Position numbers and translations under genes: made by a program
Part shown: positions 26,678 to 39,408 of the stretch, in pieces
Layout of the letters: each line of letters begins with the position of its first letter
Numbering within the stretch: position 1 is the first letter of the stretch
DNA from: a bacterium
GTDB lineage: Bacteria; Planctomycetota; Planctomycetia; Planctomycetales; Planctomycetaceae
Reading direction: 5' to 3'
NCBI GenBank assembly: GCA_016124895.1
Contig: WGMU01000033.1
Span: 22,827 to 86,826, forward strand
Length of the DNA: 64,000 nucleotides
Notes under the pieces: model-generated
Told to the model about the DNA's origin: nothing
Seen by the model: the letters and a program-made list of their open reading frames with translations, nothing else
Databases searched by the model: none

Positions 26678-26715
26678 CCATCAAAACAAAGAGCCGTGTT
26701 CCGGGAACGCGGCTC
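26678..26715 (-). terminator. Rho-independent terminator behind the 48-residue gene
   Basis: Arms GAGCCGTGTTC and GAACGCGGCTC (11 bp including one T-G pair, CGG loop) at 26691-26715, followed on the minus strand by TTTGTTTTG. It ends the short gene at 26790-26936. Confidence 0.85.
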
Positions 26716-26789
26716 CTGTTCGCACAAGATGGAAGCTCCTTACCCGCCACCTTCGCAACGGGTCAAGGTCAGCTCGCGAAAGCGCGTCG

Positions 26790-26936
26790 TCAGGCGGCTT
26801 TACGCAGATCACTGAGGGCTTCAATTGCCGCCTGCGCCGCTTCAAAACTGCCCAGTTCCTCGACGAAATCAAGAATCGTCGCAAGCTCCTCATCCGAAAA
26901 CTGATCGAGCTGTTGAGCCAGTTCCTGTTCTGTCAT
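26790..26936 (-). CDS. Small acidic protein (48 residues)
   Basis: A 48-residue frame beginning MTEQELAQQLDQFSDEELAT and ending LRKAA. It is almost entirely helical and acidic, with an EELATILDFVEELG stretch resembling small antitoxin-like or regulatory proteins. GAGGA stands 7 bases before the ATG, and a strong terminator follows 75 bp downstream, so it reads as a self-contained transcription unit. No family is recognised. Confidence 0.65.
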   Translation of the reverse strand: MTEQELAQQLDQFSDEELATILDFVEELGSFEAAQAAIEALSDLRKAA

Positions 26937-27086
26937 CAGTCATCCTCACGTTATCCAGCGGGGGGAAAAACGCAGCCACAGACGAGCTGCGATCGAAATC
27001 CGTGCCTCTCTAATCGGCGTGATCGGACTAACTGATACAACAATCCTTTCTGGCTGGCGGAGGAAGTCGAAAAATTGCGCAAGCCG

Positions 27087-29885
27087 TTATTCAGCCGCGA
27101 GTTGCTCTGCGAACCGATACTCTCGCTGAGCCTTCTGGCCGTCACCTGTCGACTGGTAACACTTTGCCAGCAACTCGTGAATTTCCGCGTCAGTGACATC
27201 AATCCAGACAACTTCGCTGGCCCATCTTTCTGCTGCAGCCAGATCACCTCTCGCGTCAGCAAGCTGTGCCAGCTTCTTGCGTGCGGAAGCGTTGTCGACG
27301 TCAAGCCGCGCGACAATCGTCAGCACTTCTTCAAGTCGCTGCTCATTGCCGAGTTGCAGATATGCGGCAGCGAGTCCCTTCAGCCACTCGTCACTTTGCA
27401 GCGTTGCGAACTTCCCGATAGCCAGCTTGTCGCGACCGAGTTCGTACAGATCGGCGGCGTCCTGCGGGCGACTCTGCAGCAGCCGGACGCGTGCCAGCAG
27501 TCCGAGGACACTGGCATTGGGCTGCTCACGGTCGAGCGCGGCTTCGAGATACCCCACGGCATCGTCGAAGTCGCGGCCGAGCAGTTCGAGTTGGGCAAGT
27601 ACCACGGCCGCCTGAGGTTCGCGCGGATTCTTTTCGATGGCCTGGGTGGCGAGTTCGCGTGCCTGATTTCTCCGCCGAGCGTGCAGCAACGCGTTCGCGT
27701 AGGCCGCCATCGCTGTCGGGTTCTCAGGAGCGGCTTCGTACTCCGTTTCGAGATCCGCGATCGACTTCGGCGCCTCGACCGAACCGCCGCCCATCTCGGC
27801 GACCAGTCGTTTCAGAAACGTCTGATACCCGGCATCGAAGTCGTCGACGGACATCTCGAAGACCTCCGGGATCGCCTGCTTCGTCGACAGGTTGCGACGG
27901 TAGCAGTCGAGCATCTTCGCAATGCTCACTTCACCAAACGTGTCAATCATGTACTGCGCATACAACCGGCTCTGGCAGTACGCGAACTGCCAGTCGAGTG
28001 GCGTCTTCGGGCGTTGAAAGATCGGCGTCAGTTCGTCGAGGCTCCAGATTTCTCCGGACGGAACCCGCTGCAGCAGTAACTGATTCCAGATCGCGGGCCG
28101 CTCGATGTCCTCGCTGGTCACGGCCAGTGCCTCGGTGAACCAGTGTGGAATGTTGAAGTGGGTCTGCTGCAGCGTGACGATGTGGACGAACTCGTGCTTG
28201 ACGACGCGAGCCCAGTTGAACGGCTTCGGAGCAGCCGTGGGCGACGTCAGGGCGACCATCATTCCCGTCGACGCACCGACCGTCTGAATCCAGGGCAGCC
28301 CGACCATGCGTGCGCTGAACCACTGATGCGCCGATTGCCCTTTTGCCTTGTTGTAAATCTCGAAAGTCGTCCGTTGAGGAGGCTCGAAGCCGTACTTCGC
28401 GACCAGTTCGGAATAGACCTCTTCGAGATACTCGGCCATGTATGTTCCGAGGATGGCGTCGGTGGTCGAGTCGACCCGGATGACGAAATGATCCGTCGTG
28501 ATGACGCGGTAGCCATTCAGGACATCGAGCACCTTCCGCATATTGCTGACCCGAACGTGATAGGGATCGGCTCGGAAGGCGTCGTCGAGAATCCGTCTCG
28601 CTTCGTCAGTCCGCCCGGTCTGCATGTAAAGCATTCCAAGCTGAGTCTTCGGCTGCGACAGTTGCGGCATGACCCGCATCGCGTGCTGATACAGCATTTC
28701 GACAAGTGCGTACTTGCGGCGTGTTTCGAGCTGTTCGCCAAAGACTGACAGAAACAGACCTGGCCGCGGATTGCGCCGCGCGACGTCGATCACGATCTGC
28801 TCGACCGCTGTCGGAGCCTGGGGAACCGCCTCGTCAATCGCGTCAAGATTTTCCAGCAACTTCTTCAGCCGTTCATCTTCGATCGTCGAATCCGTCTTCA
28901 CATCGAGCAGGTACCGGCACGCTGCTATTCGTCCCAGCGTGCCCTGATCGAGCGGATTGACTGCGCGGGCCTGTTCGAGCGTCTGCAGTGCTGTCTGTGG
29001 ATCACCTTGTGCCAGATCAATGTCGGCACTCAGTTGCAGCGCCGGAACGAAGTGTGGCTGAATCTCCAGCGACTGCTTCACAAATATGGCTGCGCCATCG
29101 AGGTCGTGTTTTTCCAGTGCGGCAACGCCCACCGCGACCAGCGCCTCGACGGCCCGCGGGTTAATTGCCAGCGCCAGTTTGACGTCGGGAATCGCCTGCG
29201 CTCGATTGTACTTTTCGAGCAGCAACTCGCCGGACAGCAGATGTGCCTGCCACAGCAGCGGGTCGGCCTGCACCGCATCAGGGCACAGCGTGTTGACGAT
29301 AAAGTTGAAGATGCTCGACACACTGTTCCACCGCGCGTATTCCGCTGCCCCTTCCGCCACCAGCAGCAGAGTTTCCCCGTCAGTTGGCTGCTTACGGTTA
29401 TAGAAGCGGACGAACCAGCGAAATTCACTGTTCGCATCGTCGATCTCGCCGCGTTCGACGAGTCCGCGCGCGCGGACCAGTCGGGCCAGCAGATTGTCCT
29501 CGTCCTGCTTGAGTGACTCGTCGGCGAGGTTCAGTGCCCTGGTCACTTCGCCCTGTGACAGCAGGATTCGCGCTCGTTCGGCCAGCAGCGGAGCCTGAGC
29601 CGCCAGCACTTCGTTGTCGGGTTTCAGTATCTGCAGCGCGTCGTCCAGACGCCCAAGCGCAACGCGCGAACGAGCGAGTCCGATACGGCCGGCGACGGAT
29701 GCTGCATCTGCGTTGACGAGCTTCTCATACGCCTCGGCGGCTTCGTCATACCGTCCCTGCTGCAGATGCTGCCGTGCTGTGTTGAAGTCCTGAGCGATCA
29801 ACTGCTGAACGAACAGAGTCGTCAGGAAAAACGGCGTCAGGAAAGTCCGCCGCAGATCAATCGTCATCGAGCAGAAACGTGTCAT
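27087..29885 (-). CDS. Large TPR protein with gluzincin (peptidase MA-like) metallopeptidase domain
   Basis: A 932-residue exported protein (signal peptide to about residue 31; an ATG at 29867 is an alternative start). TPR-like helical repeats fill about 35-450 and 690-925. Between them, about 470-680, is a metallopeptidase domain with HEFVH at residues 564-568 and a downstream Glu in WFTEALAV, the HExxH...E zinc site of gluzincins. It probably works in the periplasm or on the envelope. Paired TPR arms around a peptidase suggest substrate or complex binding. Neighbours give no further clue. Confidence 0.85.
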   Translation of the reverse strand: MTRFCSMTIDLRRTFLTPFFLTTLFVQQLIAQDFNTARQHLQQGRYDEAAEAYEKLVNADAASVAGRIGLARSRVALGRLDDALQILKPDNEVLAAQAPLLAERARILLSQGEVTRALNLADESLKQDEDNLLARLVRARGLVERGEIDDANSEFRWFVRFYNRKQPTDGETLLLVAEGAAEYARWNSVSSIFNFIVNTLCPDAVQADPLLWQAHLLSGELLLEKYNRAQAIPDVKLALAINPRAVEALVAVGVAALEKHDLDGAAIFVKQSLEIQPHFVPALQLSADIDLAQGDPQTALQTLEQARAVNPLDQGTLGRIAACRYLLDVKTDSTIEDERLKKLLENLDAIDEAVPQAPTAVEQIVIDVARRNPRPGLFLSVFGEQLETRRKYALVEMLYQHAMRVMPQLSQPKTQLGMLYMQTGRTDEARRILDDAFRADPYHVRVSNMRKVLDVLNGYRVITTDHFVIRVDSTTDAILGTYMAEYLEEVYSELVAKYGFEPPQRTTFEIYNKAKGQSAHQWFSARMVGLPWIQTVGASTGMMVALTSPTAAPKPFNWARVVKHEFVHIVTLQQTHFNIPHWFTEALAVTSEDIERPAIWNQLLLQRVPSGEIWSLDELTPIFQRPKTPLDWQFAYCQSRLYAQYMIDTFGEVSIAKMLDCYRRNLSTKQAIPEVFEMSVDDFDAGYQTFLKRLVAEMGGGSVEAPKSIADLETEYEAAPENPTAMAAYANALLHARRRNQARELATQAIEKNPREPQAAVVLAQLELLGRDFDDAVGYLEAALDREQPNASVLGLLARVRLLQSRPQDAADLYELGRDKLAIGKFATLQSDEWLKGLAAAYLQLGNEQRLEEVLTIVARLDVDNASARKKLAQLADARGDLAAAERWASEVVWIDVTDAEIHELLAKCYQSTGDGQKAQREYRFAEQLAAE

Positions 29886-30046
29886 GGCACCGCACTCTGA
29901 AAGCAGGCCGGTCGAGAATCCGGAGACGTCGATGCGGTGTCTCCGGGCTCGTCATTTGTAGTGAGCCCGCCGCAACGAGACCACCACTCATTGCTGGTCA
30001 GCCTTGCTCAGTCAACCACACCGCTTCAAGCGACCGGACGAAGCTT

Positions 30047-31618
30047 CTACCGGGCATTGGCGATCTGATCCAGTGAAGCGTCCGGCCGCTGCCGGACGAT
30101 CTCCCAGACGCCATTGAAGATCGCTCGCAGGTTGAGCAGAACGACAACACCGGCAGCAACGCTCAGCGCAATCACGATCTTCGTTTCGAGTGACGAATCA
30201 GCCCTGGCGAGAAAGCTGTCGGAAGTCAGCCGCGGCAGGGTCATGAACGGGTTCATCAAATCCAGCCACTGAAACCGCGACGTCGCCGCATGATCGCTGA
30301 AGGCGCGAGCGATTAACGGAGCCACCAGGAATCCCAGTCCCAGCAGTACGGTCAGGACGCGACCGTGTGCCGGGCGGAAAGTGGGCACAATTGCCCGCAG
30401 CCACCGCGTCATGGCCGCGCCCAGCCCGACCCAGATGATGGCGTAACTGAACAGGCCCAGCAGATACGGCGCCACCCACTGATCGTCCCAGTCGACCAGC
30501 AGGGCAAGCGTCAGAACGACTGCGACGTGCAACAGCATCCACAGCAGACCGCGCGCTCCACCGGGCAGCCACGGCGCCACGATCAACCGCAGCAGACCAT
30601 TCCGCGGCAACTTGCGGCGAAGTCGCCGAGACAGCCAGTCGGTCTCCGTCGACGCGAACAGGCCGCAGATTCCCCAGTGAACAGCGGCAATCCATGCGGA
30701 CGTGCGGATGTCGTCACTCGAGATTCCGGCTCGACCGCTCCACAGCCAGTAAGCCAGCAAAGCTCCGCAGTACAGCCAGAACTGAGCCGCGCAGATCAGC
30801 CGAATTCCGCTGCTGCGGTTTCCGGATTCAAACGTCAGCCGCGAAACGGCAATCTGTTGAGCCAGCAGCGTGTAACTTCCGGCGCCGGCAATCGTAATTC
30901 CGACCGACCACCAGAATTCAGGATCATCGAACGGAACTCCGGTCATTGACGACTGAATCAGCAGTCCAGCGGTCAGATAAAGCTGAAACATCAGCAGGAA
31001 AAACATGCCCAGCGAATTTGCCGCCTGGACCTGTTTCTTCTGAGCCAGCGTGCTCAACATCAGAGTGAACATCGAAACGCAGATCGACCACAGAAACGCC
31101 ACGACAAGCAGAAACAGGCTGAGCGGCAGATCGAAGCCCTGCAGCAGCGATGCGAACGCAATAAACGGCGTCACGGCCGAGTAGTACACAAAGCTCTGCA
31201 CCATCGCGCTGAGCAGCTTGCCATTGACGATCTGCCGCGGTGTCAGCGTCGAGATGCTCAGCAGCTCATACGTGTTCTGATCACGCTCGGCCAGCATACT
31301 GCGATGTGCTCCGAACGGGACGATGACGAAGACCGCAAACGCCAGAATGGCAAAGTACGTCAGAAACAGACCGTGCCCGGCCGAGCCAAACTCCATCGCG
31401 TGGGACGCGAAGATCGCCGTGCCCGCCGACACAAGCCAGCCGACCATCAGCAGCAGCATGAACGTCACCACAAACTGCCGACTCTTCAGTGCCTGCCGCA
31501 TCTCTTTGACAAGTATCGGATTCAGCCGGTCCGTCAGCCGGTCAGCGAGCTGCAGTACGCGGTCGCCCGCGCTGGTCGCGGCAGTTGGCTGCACAAGAAT
31601 GGCCGGCTCGCTGCTCAC
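30047..31618 (-). CDS. ABC-2 type transporter permease
   Basis: A 523-residue membrane protein. It begins cytoplasmic with LNPILVKEMRQALKSRQF, a motif common to ABC-2 permeases, and has roughly a dozen hydrophobic segments, more than the usual six, so the second half may be a fused membrane unit. The ATG overlaps the end of the ATPase gene by 4 bases, and together they form one exporter. The substrate is unknown; a role in envelope maintenance under control of the upstream signalling genes is only suggested by gene order. Confidence 0.88.
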   Translation of the reverse strand: MSSEPAILVQPTAATSAGDRVLQLADRLTDRLNPILVKEMRQALKSRQFVVTFMLLLMVGWLVSAGTAIFASHAMEFGSAGHGLFLTYFAILAFAVFVIVPFGAHRSMLAERDQNTYELLSISTLTPRQIVNGKLLSAMVQSFVYYSAVTPFIAFASLLQGFDLPLSLFLLVVAFLWSICVSMFTLMLSTLAQKKQVQAANSLGMFFLLMFQLYLTAGLLIQSSMTGVPFDDPEFWWSVGITIAGAGSYTLLAQQIAVSRLTFESGNRSSGIRLICAAQFWLYCGALLAYWLWSGRAGISSDDIRTSAWIAAVHWGICGLFASTETDWLSRRLRRKLPRNGLLRLIVAPWLPGGARGLLWMLLHVAVVLTLALLVDWDDQWVAPYLLGLFSYAIIWVGLGAAMTRWLRAIVPTFRPAHGRVLTVLLGLGFLVAPLIARAFSDHAATSRFQWLDLMNPFMTLPRLTSDSFLARADSSLETKIVIALSVAAGVVVLLNLRAIFNGVWEIVRQRPDASLDQIANAR

Positions 31619-32661
31619 TGAGTAATCCCTCGAGTGATGTTCATGAACGCGTCTTCGAGACTGTGCGTCTTGCTGTGGAACTCGACAACTCCGAAGCCGG
31701 ACGCCAGTAGTCTCTGCAGCAGGTCGAGTTGTGCTTTATCGTCGCCTTCGAGTTCAAACGTCGCCCGGCCGACGGCCATCTGCACGTGACCCACGAACGG
31801 TTGTTCGAGCAACCACTTTTCCAGGCGGTCGGTTGCTGAGGCATCGTCGCTGCCGCGTGCCAGTCTCAACAGCAGCGATCGCGAGGATTGACGACCGACT
31901 GCCCGGCGCTGCTGATGCTGAATCTCTTCGATGGTTCCGTGTGCCAGGATTCGGCCCGCTTCGATAATCGCCGCCGAGTCGCAGATCTCGCTCAGTTCGG
32001 TGAGGATGTGCGAGCTGATCAGGACTGTCTTGTTCATCTCGGTCGCCAGCAGCCGGATGAGTTCGCGCAGTTCGACGCGGGCGCGTGGATCGAGCCCAGC
32101 CGCAGGCTCGTCGAGCACCATGACCTGCGGATCGTGAATCAGACAGCGGCCCAGCCCCAGCCGCTGAGACATGCCTTTTGACAAGGTTTTGATGGGCTTC
32201 TCTGCAAGCTTCCGCAGTTCGGTGAAAACGAGGACGTGCTCGATGGCATCACGCCGCCGCGCACCACGCAACCCATAGGCTCGTGCGTAAAAGTCGAGGA
32301 ACTCGACGACGTTCATATCGCCATAGCGGCCAAAGCTGTCAGGCATGAAGCCGAGGTACTTCCGCACGCGATCGGGATAGTCGACGACGGAATCTCCGCA
32401 GATAAACGCGTCGCCGGCCGTCGGGACGTCCAGCGTCGCGAGGATCCGCATTGACGTCGTTTTGCCGGCACCGTTCGGGCCGATAAAGCCCATCACCTGG
32501 CCGGCGTACGCTTTGAATGAGACGTCGTCGACAGCCTTCAACCGGCCGAAGAAGCGGTGCAGATGCCGCAGTTCCAGCGCGGGTGTCCCGCGAGCCGGAA
32601 CGGGATCCGGGTTGACTGTTTCCTGGACATCTGCCTCAGAAGGCTGCTCCAGATCATTCAT
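31615..32661 (-). CDS. ABC transporter ATP-binding protein
   Basis: A 348-residue ATPase. Walker A is GPNGAGKTTS, the signature is LSKGMSQRLGLG, Walker B is VMVLDEPAAGLD, and the switch His lies in LISSHILTEL. A C-terminal extension of about 90 residues resembles regulatory tails of drug- and lipid-exporting ABC-2 ATPases. It starts 12 bp behind the receiver-ATPase gene and overlaps the permease gene, so it is part of the same unit. Confidence 0.95.
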   Translation of the reverse strand: MNDLEQPSEADVQETVNPDPVPARGTPALELRHLHRFFGRLKAVDDVSFKAYAGQVMGFIGPNGAGKTTSMRILATLDVPTAGDAFICGDSVVDYPDRVRKYLGFMPDSFGRYGDMNVVEFLDFYARAYGLRGARRRDAIEHVLVFTELRKLAEKPIKTLSKGMSQRLGLGRCLIHDPQVMVLDEPAAGLDPRARVELRELIRLLATEMNKTVLISSHILTELSEICDSAAIIEAGRILAHGTIEEIQHQQRRAVGRQSSRSLLLRLARGSDDASATDRLEKWLLEQPFVGHVQMAVGRATFELEGDDKAQLDLLQRLLASGFGVVEFHSKTHSLEDAFMNITRGITQ

Positions 32662-32673
32662 GACAGCAGCCCT

Positions 32674-33675
32674 TTAACCGGTCGGGTCCTCAAGCAGCCC
32701 ATCGTCAGCGATAATCTCGCCTTCGACCGCTTCGTCCCCGGCCGAACAGAACGTTGTTTCGGGCAGCCCGCCGATTGCCGTCTCATCGAGAGACTCGGCC
32801 TTCTTGAGCAGCGTCACGCAGTTGCCCTTGTCGTTGTACATGGTCTCGTCCATAAACGAGCGCATCAGCAGCATGCCGCGTCCACTGGGACGTTCGAGAT
32901 AATCGGGATCGGTTGGATCCGGAATGTCCGAGGGGTCGAAACCAGGGCCTTCGTCGCGCACTACGAACTTCGCTTCTTCCGGAGTCAGCCGCATTTCGAC
33001 GTGCAGCCGACGACTGGCGTACGGCTCGGCCCCCATGCGAGCCTTCGCCAGATTCTCGTATTCCGAGTTGCCCTGTTCGCGAAGTTCCGAACTGACTTCC
33101 AGATTGCCGTGATAGAGCGCGTTGAGCAGCGCTTCCTCGATCGCGATGCCGATTCGCAGCCGGTCGTTTTCCCCGAACGTTCGCATGTTCCGCATCAGCT
33201 CGCGAATCTGCTGCACGAGCGCGTGAACGAGCGTCGTATCGTTCGGCAGGATGTATTCAGTTTCGGTGCGGACGACACGGTTCATCAGCCGCGTCTGACC
33301 GCGTTCGGCTGATGCGGCATCCAGAATCTGCTGGACGGTTGAAATCAGATCTTCGCCAAGCCGCCGTTTTGTGACGTAACTCGCTGCCCCGCGGCGCAGC
33401 GCTTCGACCGCCAGTTCCTCGCTGCCCTGAGCCGTCATCAGGAGGACGGGAATCAGCGGATAGTCGGCCTTAATCGCTTCGACGAGTTCCAGACCGTTCA
33501 TCTCCGGCATGTGCAGGTCAGTGAGCACCGCGTCCGGAATGTGCAGCTCGATCTTTTCGAGGGCGTCCTGGCCGTTTTCCGCATAAACGAGATCGTACTC
33601 GCCGGTCTTCTGCAGCAGGCCGCCGACCAGTCGCCGGTCAACCTGAGAATCGTCAACAACGAGGACGGTTTGCAT
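32674..33675 (-). CDS. Response regulator fused to an RsbW-like anti-sigma ATPase domain
   Basis: A 333-residue protein. Receiver domain (1-120): acidic pair in VVDDSQ, phospho-acceptor Asp in LTDLHMPEMNG, Thr in LLMTAQGS, Lys in YVTKRR. The C-terminal half is a GHKL ATPase of the RsbW/SpoIIAB type: N box IEEALLNALYHGN, G1 box DEGPGFD, G2 box GRGMLLMRSF. The pair suggests phosphorylation-controlled partner switching with an anti-sigma antagonist, which is not encoded here. The hybrid kinase 73 bp upstream is the likely phosphodonor. Confidence 0.9.
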   Translation of the reverse strand: MQTVLVVDDSQVDRRLVGGLLQKTGEYDLVYAENGQDALEKIELHIPDAVLTDLHMPEMNGLELVEAIKADYPLIPVLLMTAQGSEELAVEALRRGAASYVTKRRLGEDLISTVQQILDAASAERGQTRLMNRVVRTETEYILPNDTTLVHALVQQIRELMRNMRTFGENDRLRIGIAIEEALLNALYHGNLEVSSELREQGNSEYENLAKARMGAEPYASRRLHVEMRLTPEEAKFVVRDEGPGFDPSDIPDPTDPDYLERPSGRGMLLMRSFMDETMYNDKGNCVTLLKKAESLDETAIGGLPETTFCSAGDEAVEGEIIADDGLLEDPTG

Positions 33676-33748
33676 GAGAATGCCCTGACCTTTCAGACGC
33701 AGTCAGCCGGTTCACGATGATGGCAGATTACAGGAAACGCGTGGGAAC

Positions 33749-36946
<3,198 letters not shown>

Positions 36947-37048
36947 CGGAGGGTCTCCCGTCGTCGCAGTCAGTCAGCAGAGTTGTGACTCAATTCGTGT
37001 TGAATGGAGTATCCGCTGCCGGACGAGGGATTGAAACTGTCAATGCTC

Positions 37049-38914
37049 TTACGTCACTGCCCAGAAGTCTTCGATGTTCAGCTTCGGCCGATGGTGCCGC
37101 GCAAGGCGACTTTGCCAGGCAAGCAGTTCCGGCGGAGCGTCGCCAGTCGCCGCCATCTCGACCTGCAGCGTTCCGGCAAACCCTCCCCAGCCGGAAGCTT
37201 CTGGTTGATCAGCAAACTGAGCGAGGCGCCGCCGCAGATTCAGCGTTTCGCCGACGTACAGCGGGCTCGTCTGGTTCTCGCGCACAAGATACATGCCTGA
37301 CGACTCAGGGACTTCGTCGAGCTTCAGCCGACCGACTTCAACAGGGGCGGAAACCGGCAGCTTCTCCGGCGCCAGTGACGCTCCGCGAGAACGTGCAAAC
37401 CGGGCTTCCTTCCGCAGCTTGAGCGCCGCCCAGCGATACTCAAGCGACGACCGACCTGGTGCAAACGATGCCGCGACCTGATCGAACTCGGCGGCGAGTA
37501 TCGGGTCACAGAGAATCGCGTCGAATCCGCCGACACCACGATCCATCATCTGCCGGTAAGCGATCTCGCTGGCAAAGAGGTACTCGTCACAGTCCTCCCA
37601 GGTCATCGTGGTCACTCGCGACGCGGGAAACTGCGTGAGCTTCCCGGCCTTGCGGATCCGAAACAGCAGGCTGTTCCAGATGCGGGCATCGCCGACGAGC
37701 CCCAGTCGCGAGCACGCGTCGGTAAACCTCGCGTTGAGTTCCGGGTCAGCAACCAGCCGATCGGCTGAATAGCCGTCGTAAGTCAGCCGAAACGCCTCGA
37801 CGATCCCGTGCAGCGTGAGGTTTCGCTGAGCGTCCTCAAACAGCGCTTCACGAATGACCGGATCGCCGCTGATCGACGAGGCCGGCTTCTTCGCGTGCGG
37901 ATTCACTGACTTCTTCAACGCAACCGCCGGCGCCCGCTTTCCGTCAACGAGCCGCTTGCCCTGCGATGTCTTCGGCGCACTGACCAGCGGCTCGGCAGCA
38001 CCGTCGAGCCGGTCGCCGGCGCGAATCGAATCGAGCCGCGCGCGGCCGTGTTTGATGTACTCTTCCGACAGATCAAAGCCGATGAATTTCCTCCCGAGCT
38101 TCTTGGCAACGGCGAGCGTCGTCGCGCTGCCGGAGAACGGGTCGAGTACAACCTCGTTTTCTTCCGAGCAGAATCGAATGATCCGGCCGAGCAGTTGTTC
38201 GGGCATCTGGCAGCCGTGAAACCCGGCTCTCTCTTTGAAGGTGCCGGCGACGCGCGGGAAATACCAAGTATCTTCTCCTTCGCTGAAGCAGTGTTCGATA
38301 TCCTGCGGACGCAGCGTCCAAGTCGCGTCGTCGTCGCTCGGTCCGTGATCAACCGCCGCGATCAGATCTTCGGCTTCGATCGAAAACTGCCCGCTCGCTT
38401 CGACTGGTCGCAGGATCCAGGTGTCGTCCGGCAGCCGGCCTTTCGGGTTCGCCCGCTTGTCGCCGTAAACGAGTTGCCGCGCCGACGGAATCCGGTTCTC
38501 CATCGCCTCGTGACGAAACGTGAACAGCTCGGGATTCTTCACGAAGTGGAACAGGTGCGCGTGGGAGCGGCTGAACTTGTACGCGCAGTTGACTCCGAAC
38601 GTGTAGTACCAGATGACCCAGCTCCGGCAGGTGAAACCCACCTGCCGGCTGATCAGCTTCAGTTCCGCCGCGTACTCATCACCAATCGCCAGCCAGAACG
38701 TACCGTCGTCCTTGAGAACGCGATGCACGGCTGTGATCCAGTCCCGCGACCAGTCGAGATACTGCTGCGCTTCCTTGCGGTCGTCGTACACGTCGTACTC
38801 GTACCCGATATTGAACGGCGGATCGGCAAATGCCAGATCGACGCAGCCTGCCGGCAGCGCGTTCATTCGATTGACACAGTCACCATGCTGAATCGTGTTG
38901 AGCAGATCGTCCAC
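37049..38914 (-). CDS. DNA methyltransferase fused to a C-terminal GIY-YIG domain
   Basis: A 621-residue protein. The N-terminal 300 residues form a beta-class amino-methyltransferase: catalytic DPPF at residues 31-34, and later the SAM-binding LDPFSGSATT and FIGFDLSEEY. A basic linker and a helical middle domain of unknown family (about 345-510) follow. The end (about 535-620) has the GIY-YIG layout: G540-M-Y, L-Y553-V-G, then an Arg in TLNLRRRL and an Asn near the C-terminus. One protein could thus both methylate and cut DNA. It stands alone, with no separate endonuclease. Confidence 0.82.
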   Translation of the reverse strand: MDDLLNTIQHGDCVNRMNALPAGCVDLAFADPPFNIGYEYDVYDDRKEAQQYLDWSRDWITAVHRVLKDDGTFWLAIGDEYAAELKLISRQVGFTCRSWVIWYYTFGVNCAYKFSRSHAHLFHFVKNPELFTFRHEAMENRIPSARQLVYGDKRANPKGRLPDDTWILRPVEASGQFSIEAEDLIAAVDHGPSDDDATWTLRPQDIEHCFSEGEDTWYFPRVAGTFKERAGFHGCQMPEQLLGRIIRFCSEENEVVLDPFSGSATTLAVAKKLGRKFIGFDLSEEYIKHGRARLDSIRAGDRLDGAAEPLVSAPKTSQGKRLVDGKRAPAVALKKSVNPHAKKPASSISGDPVIREALFEDAQRNLTLHGIVEAFRLTYDGYSADRLVADPELNARFTDACSRLGLVGDARIWNSLLFRIRKAGKLTQFPASRVTTMTWEDCDEYLFASEIAYRQMMDRGVGGFDAILCDPILAAEFDQVAASFAPGRSSLEYRWAALKLRKEARFARSRGASLAPEKLPVSAPVEVGRLKLDEVPESSGMYLVRENQTSPLYVGETLNLRRRLAQFADQPEASGWGGFAGTLQVEMAATGDAPPELLAWQSRLARHHRPKLNIEDFWAVT

Positions 38915-39084
38915 GACAGGGGACTCCGTTCACGGGGCAAAAGCTGCTCCATCAGCCGCGGCAATATCCAGCAGGCTTCGAGCAGGAGCATCGTACCGGT
39001 CGGACCGAAAGTGCGCAAGGATTCGCCGGATCCCTGTGCGTGGGTGGCTGTGGTCAAGCCAGAAAGCATGGCTGGAGGTACTCA

Positions 39085-39179
39085 CAGGTGCCGGGGTTGG
39101 AGCGAGGCACGAGCGAAACCCCGGCAGGTACAATCCGGGGCTTCCTTCGCAGGCTGCTCTGTCCAGCCCCGGCCACCCA
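39085..39179. repeat. Dispersed double-palindromic repeat, copy B (inverted relative to copy A)
   Basis: Its reverse complement lines up along its full length with 16415-16507, roughly 80% identical by eye, and keeps both the outer and inner palindromic arms. It lies upstream of the methyltransferase gene. Confidence 0.8.
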
Positions 39180-39200
39180 ACCGCTCCTCTTCGGCAGTGG

Positions 39201-39329
39201 CTAGCGATTCTGTTGCTCGTAGAACTGCCGGGCATCCGCTTCAAGCAGCTCTATGTTGCTGAGCATCCGCCAGGCCATGAATGTCATTGCGAGAGCGACA
39301 AGTAAGACTCGCCAGAACCGAATCCTCAT
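39201..39329 (-). CDS. Possible 42-residue single-pass membrane peptide
   Basis: A 42-residue frame starting MRIRFWRVLLVALAM and ending EQQNR, with one hydrophobic segment (about 5-22) after basic residues and a charged tail. A G-rich site precedes the ATG at short spacing. The rest of the gene-free stretch 38915-39408 shows only the repeat at 39085-39179. Confidence 0.35.
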   Translation of the reverse strand: MRIRFWRVLLVALAMTFMAWRMLSNIELLEADARQFYEQQNR

Positions 39330-39408
39330 TTGGCCCCCCCATCAGTAGTTCGTCGACGCTCCCGGAATATCATCCTGAAAAAGACTATGTTCGGCTCACT
39401 GCGTGACC

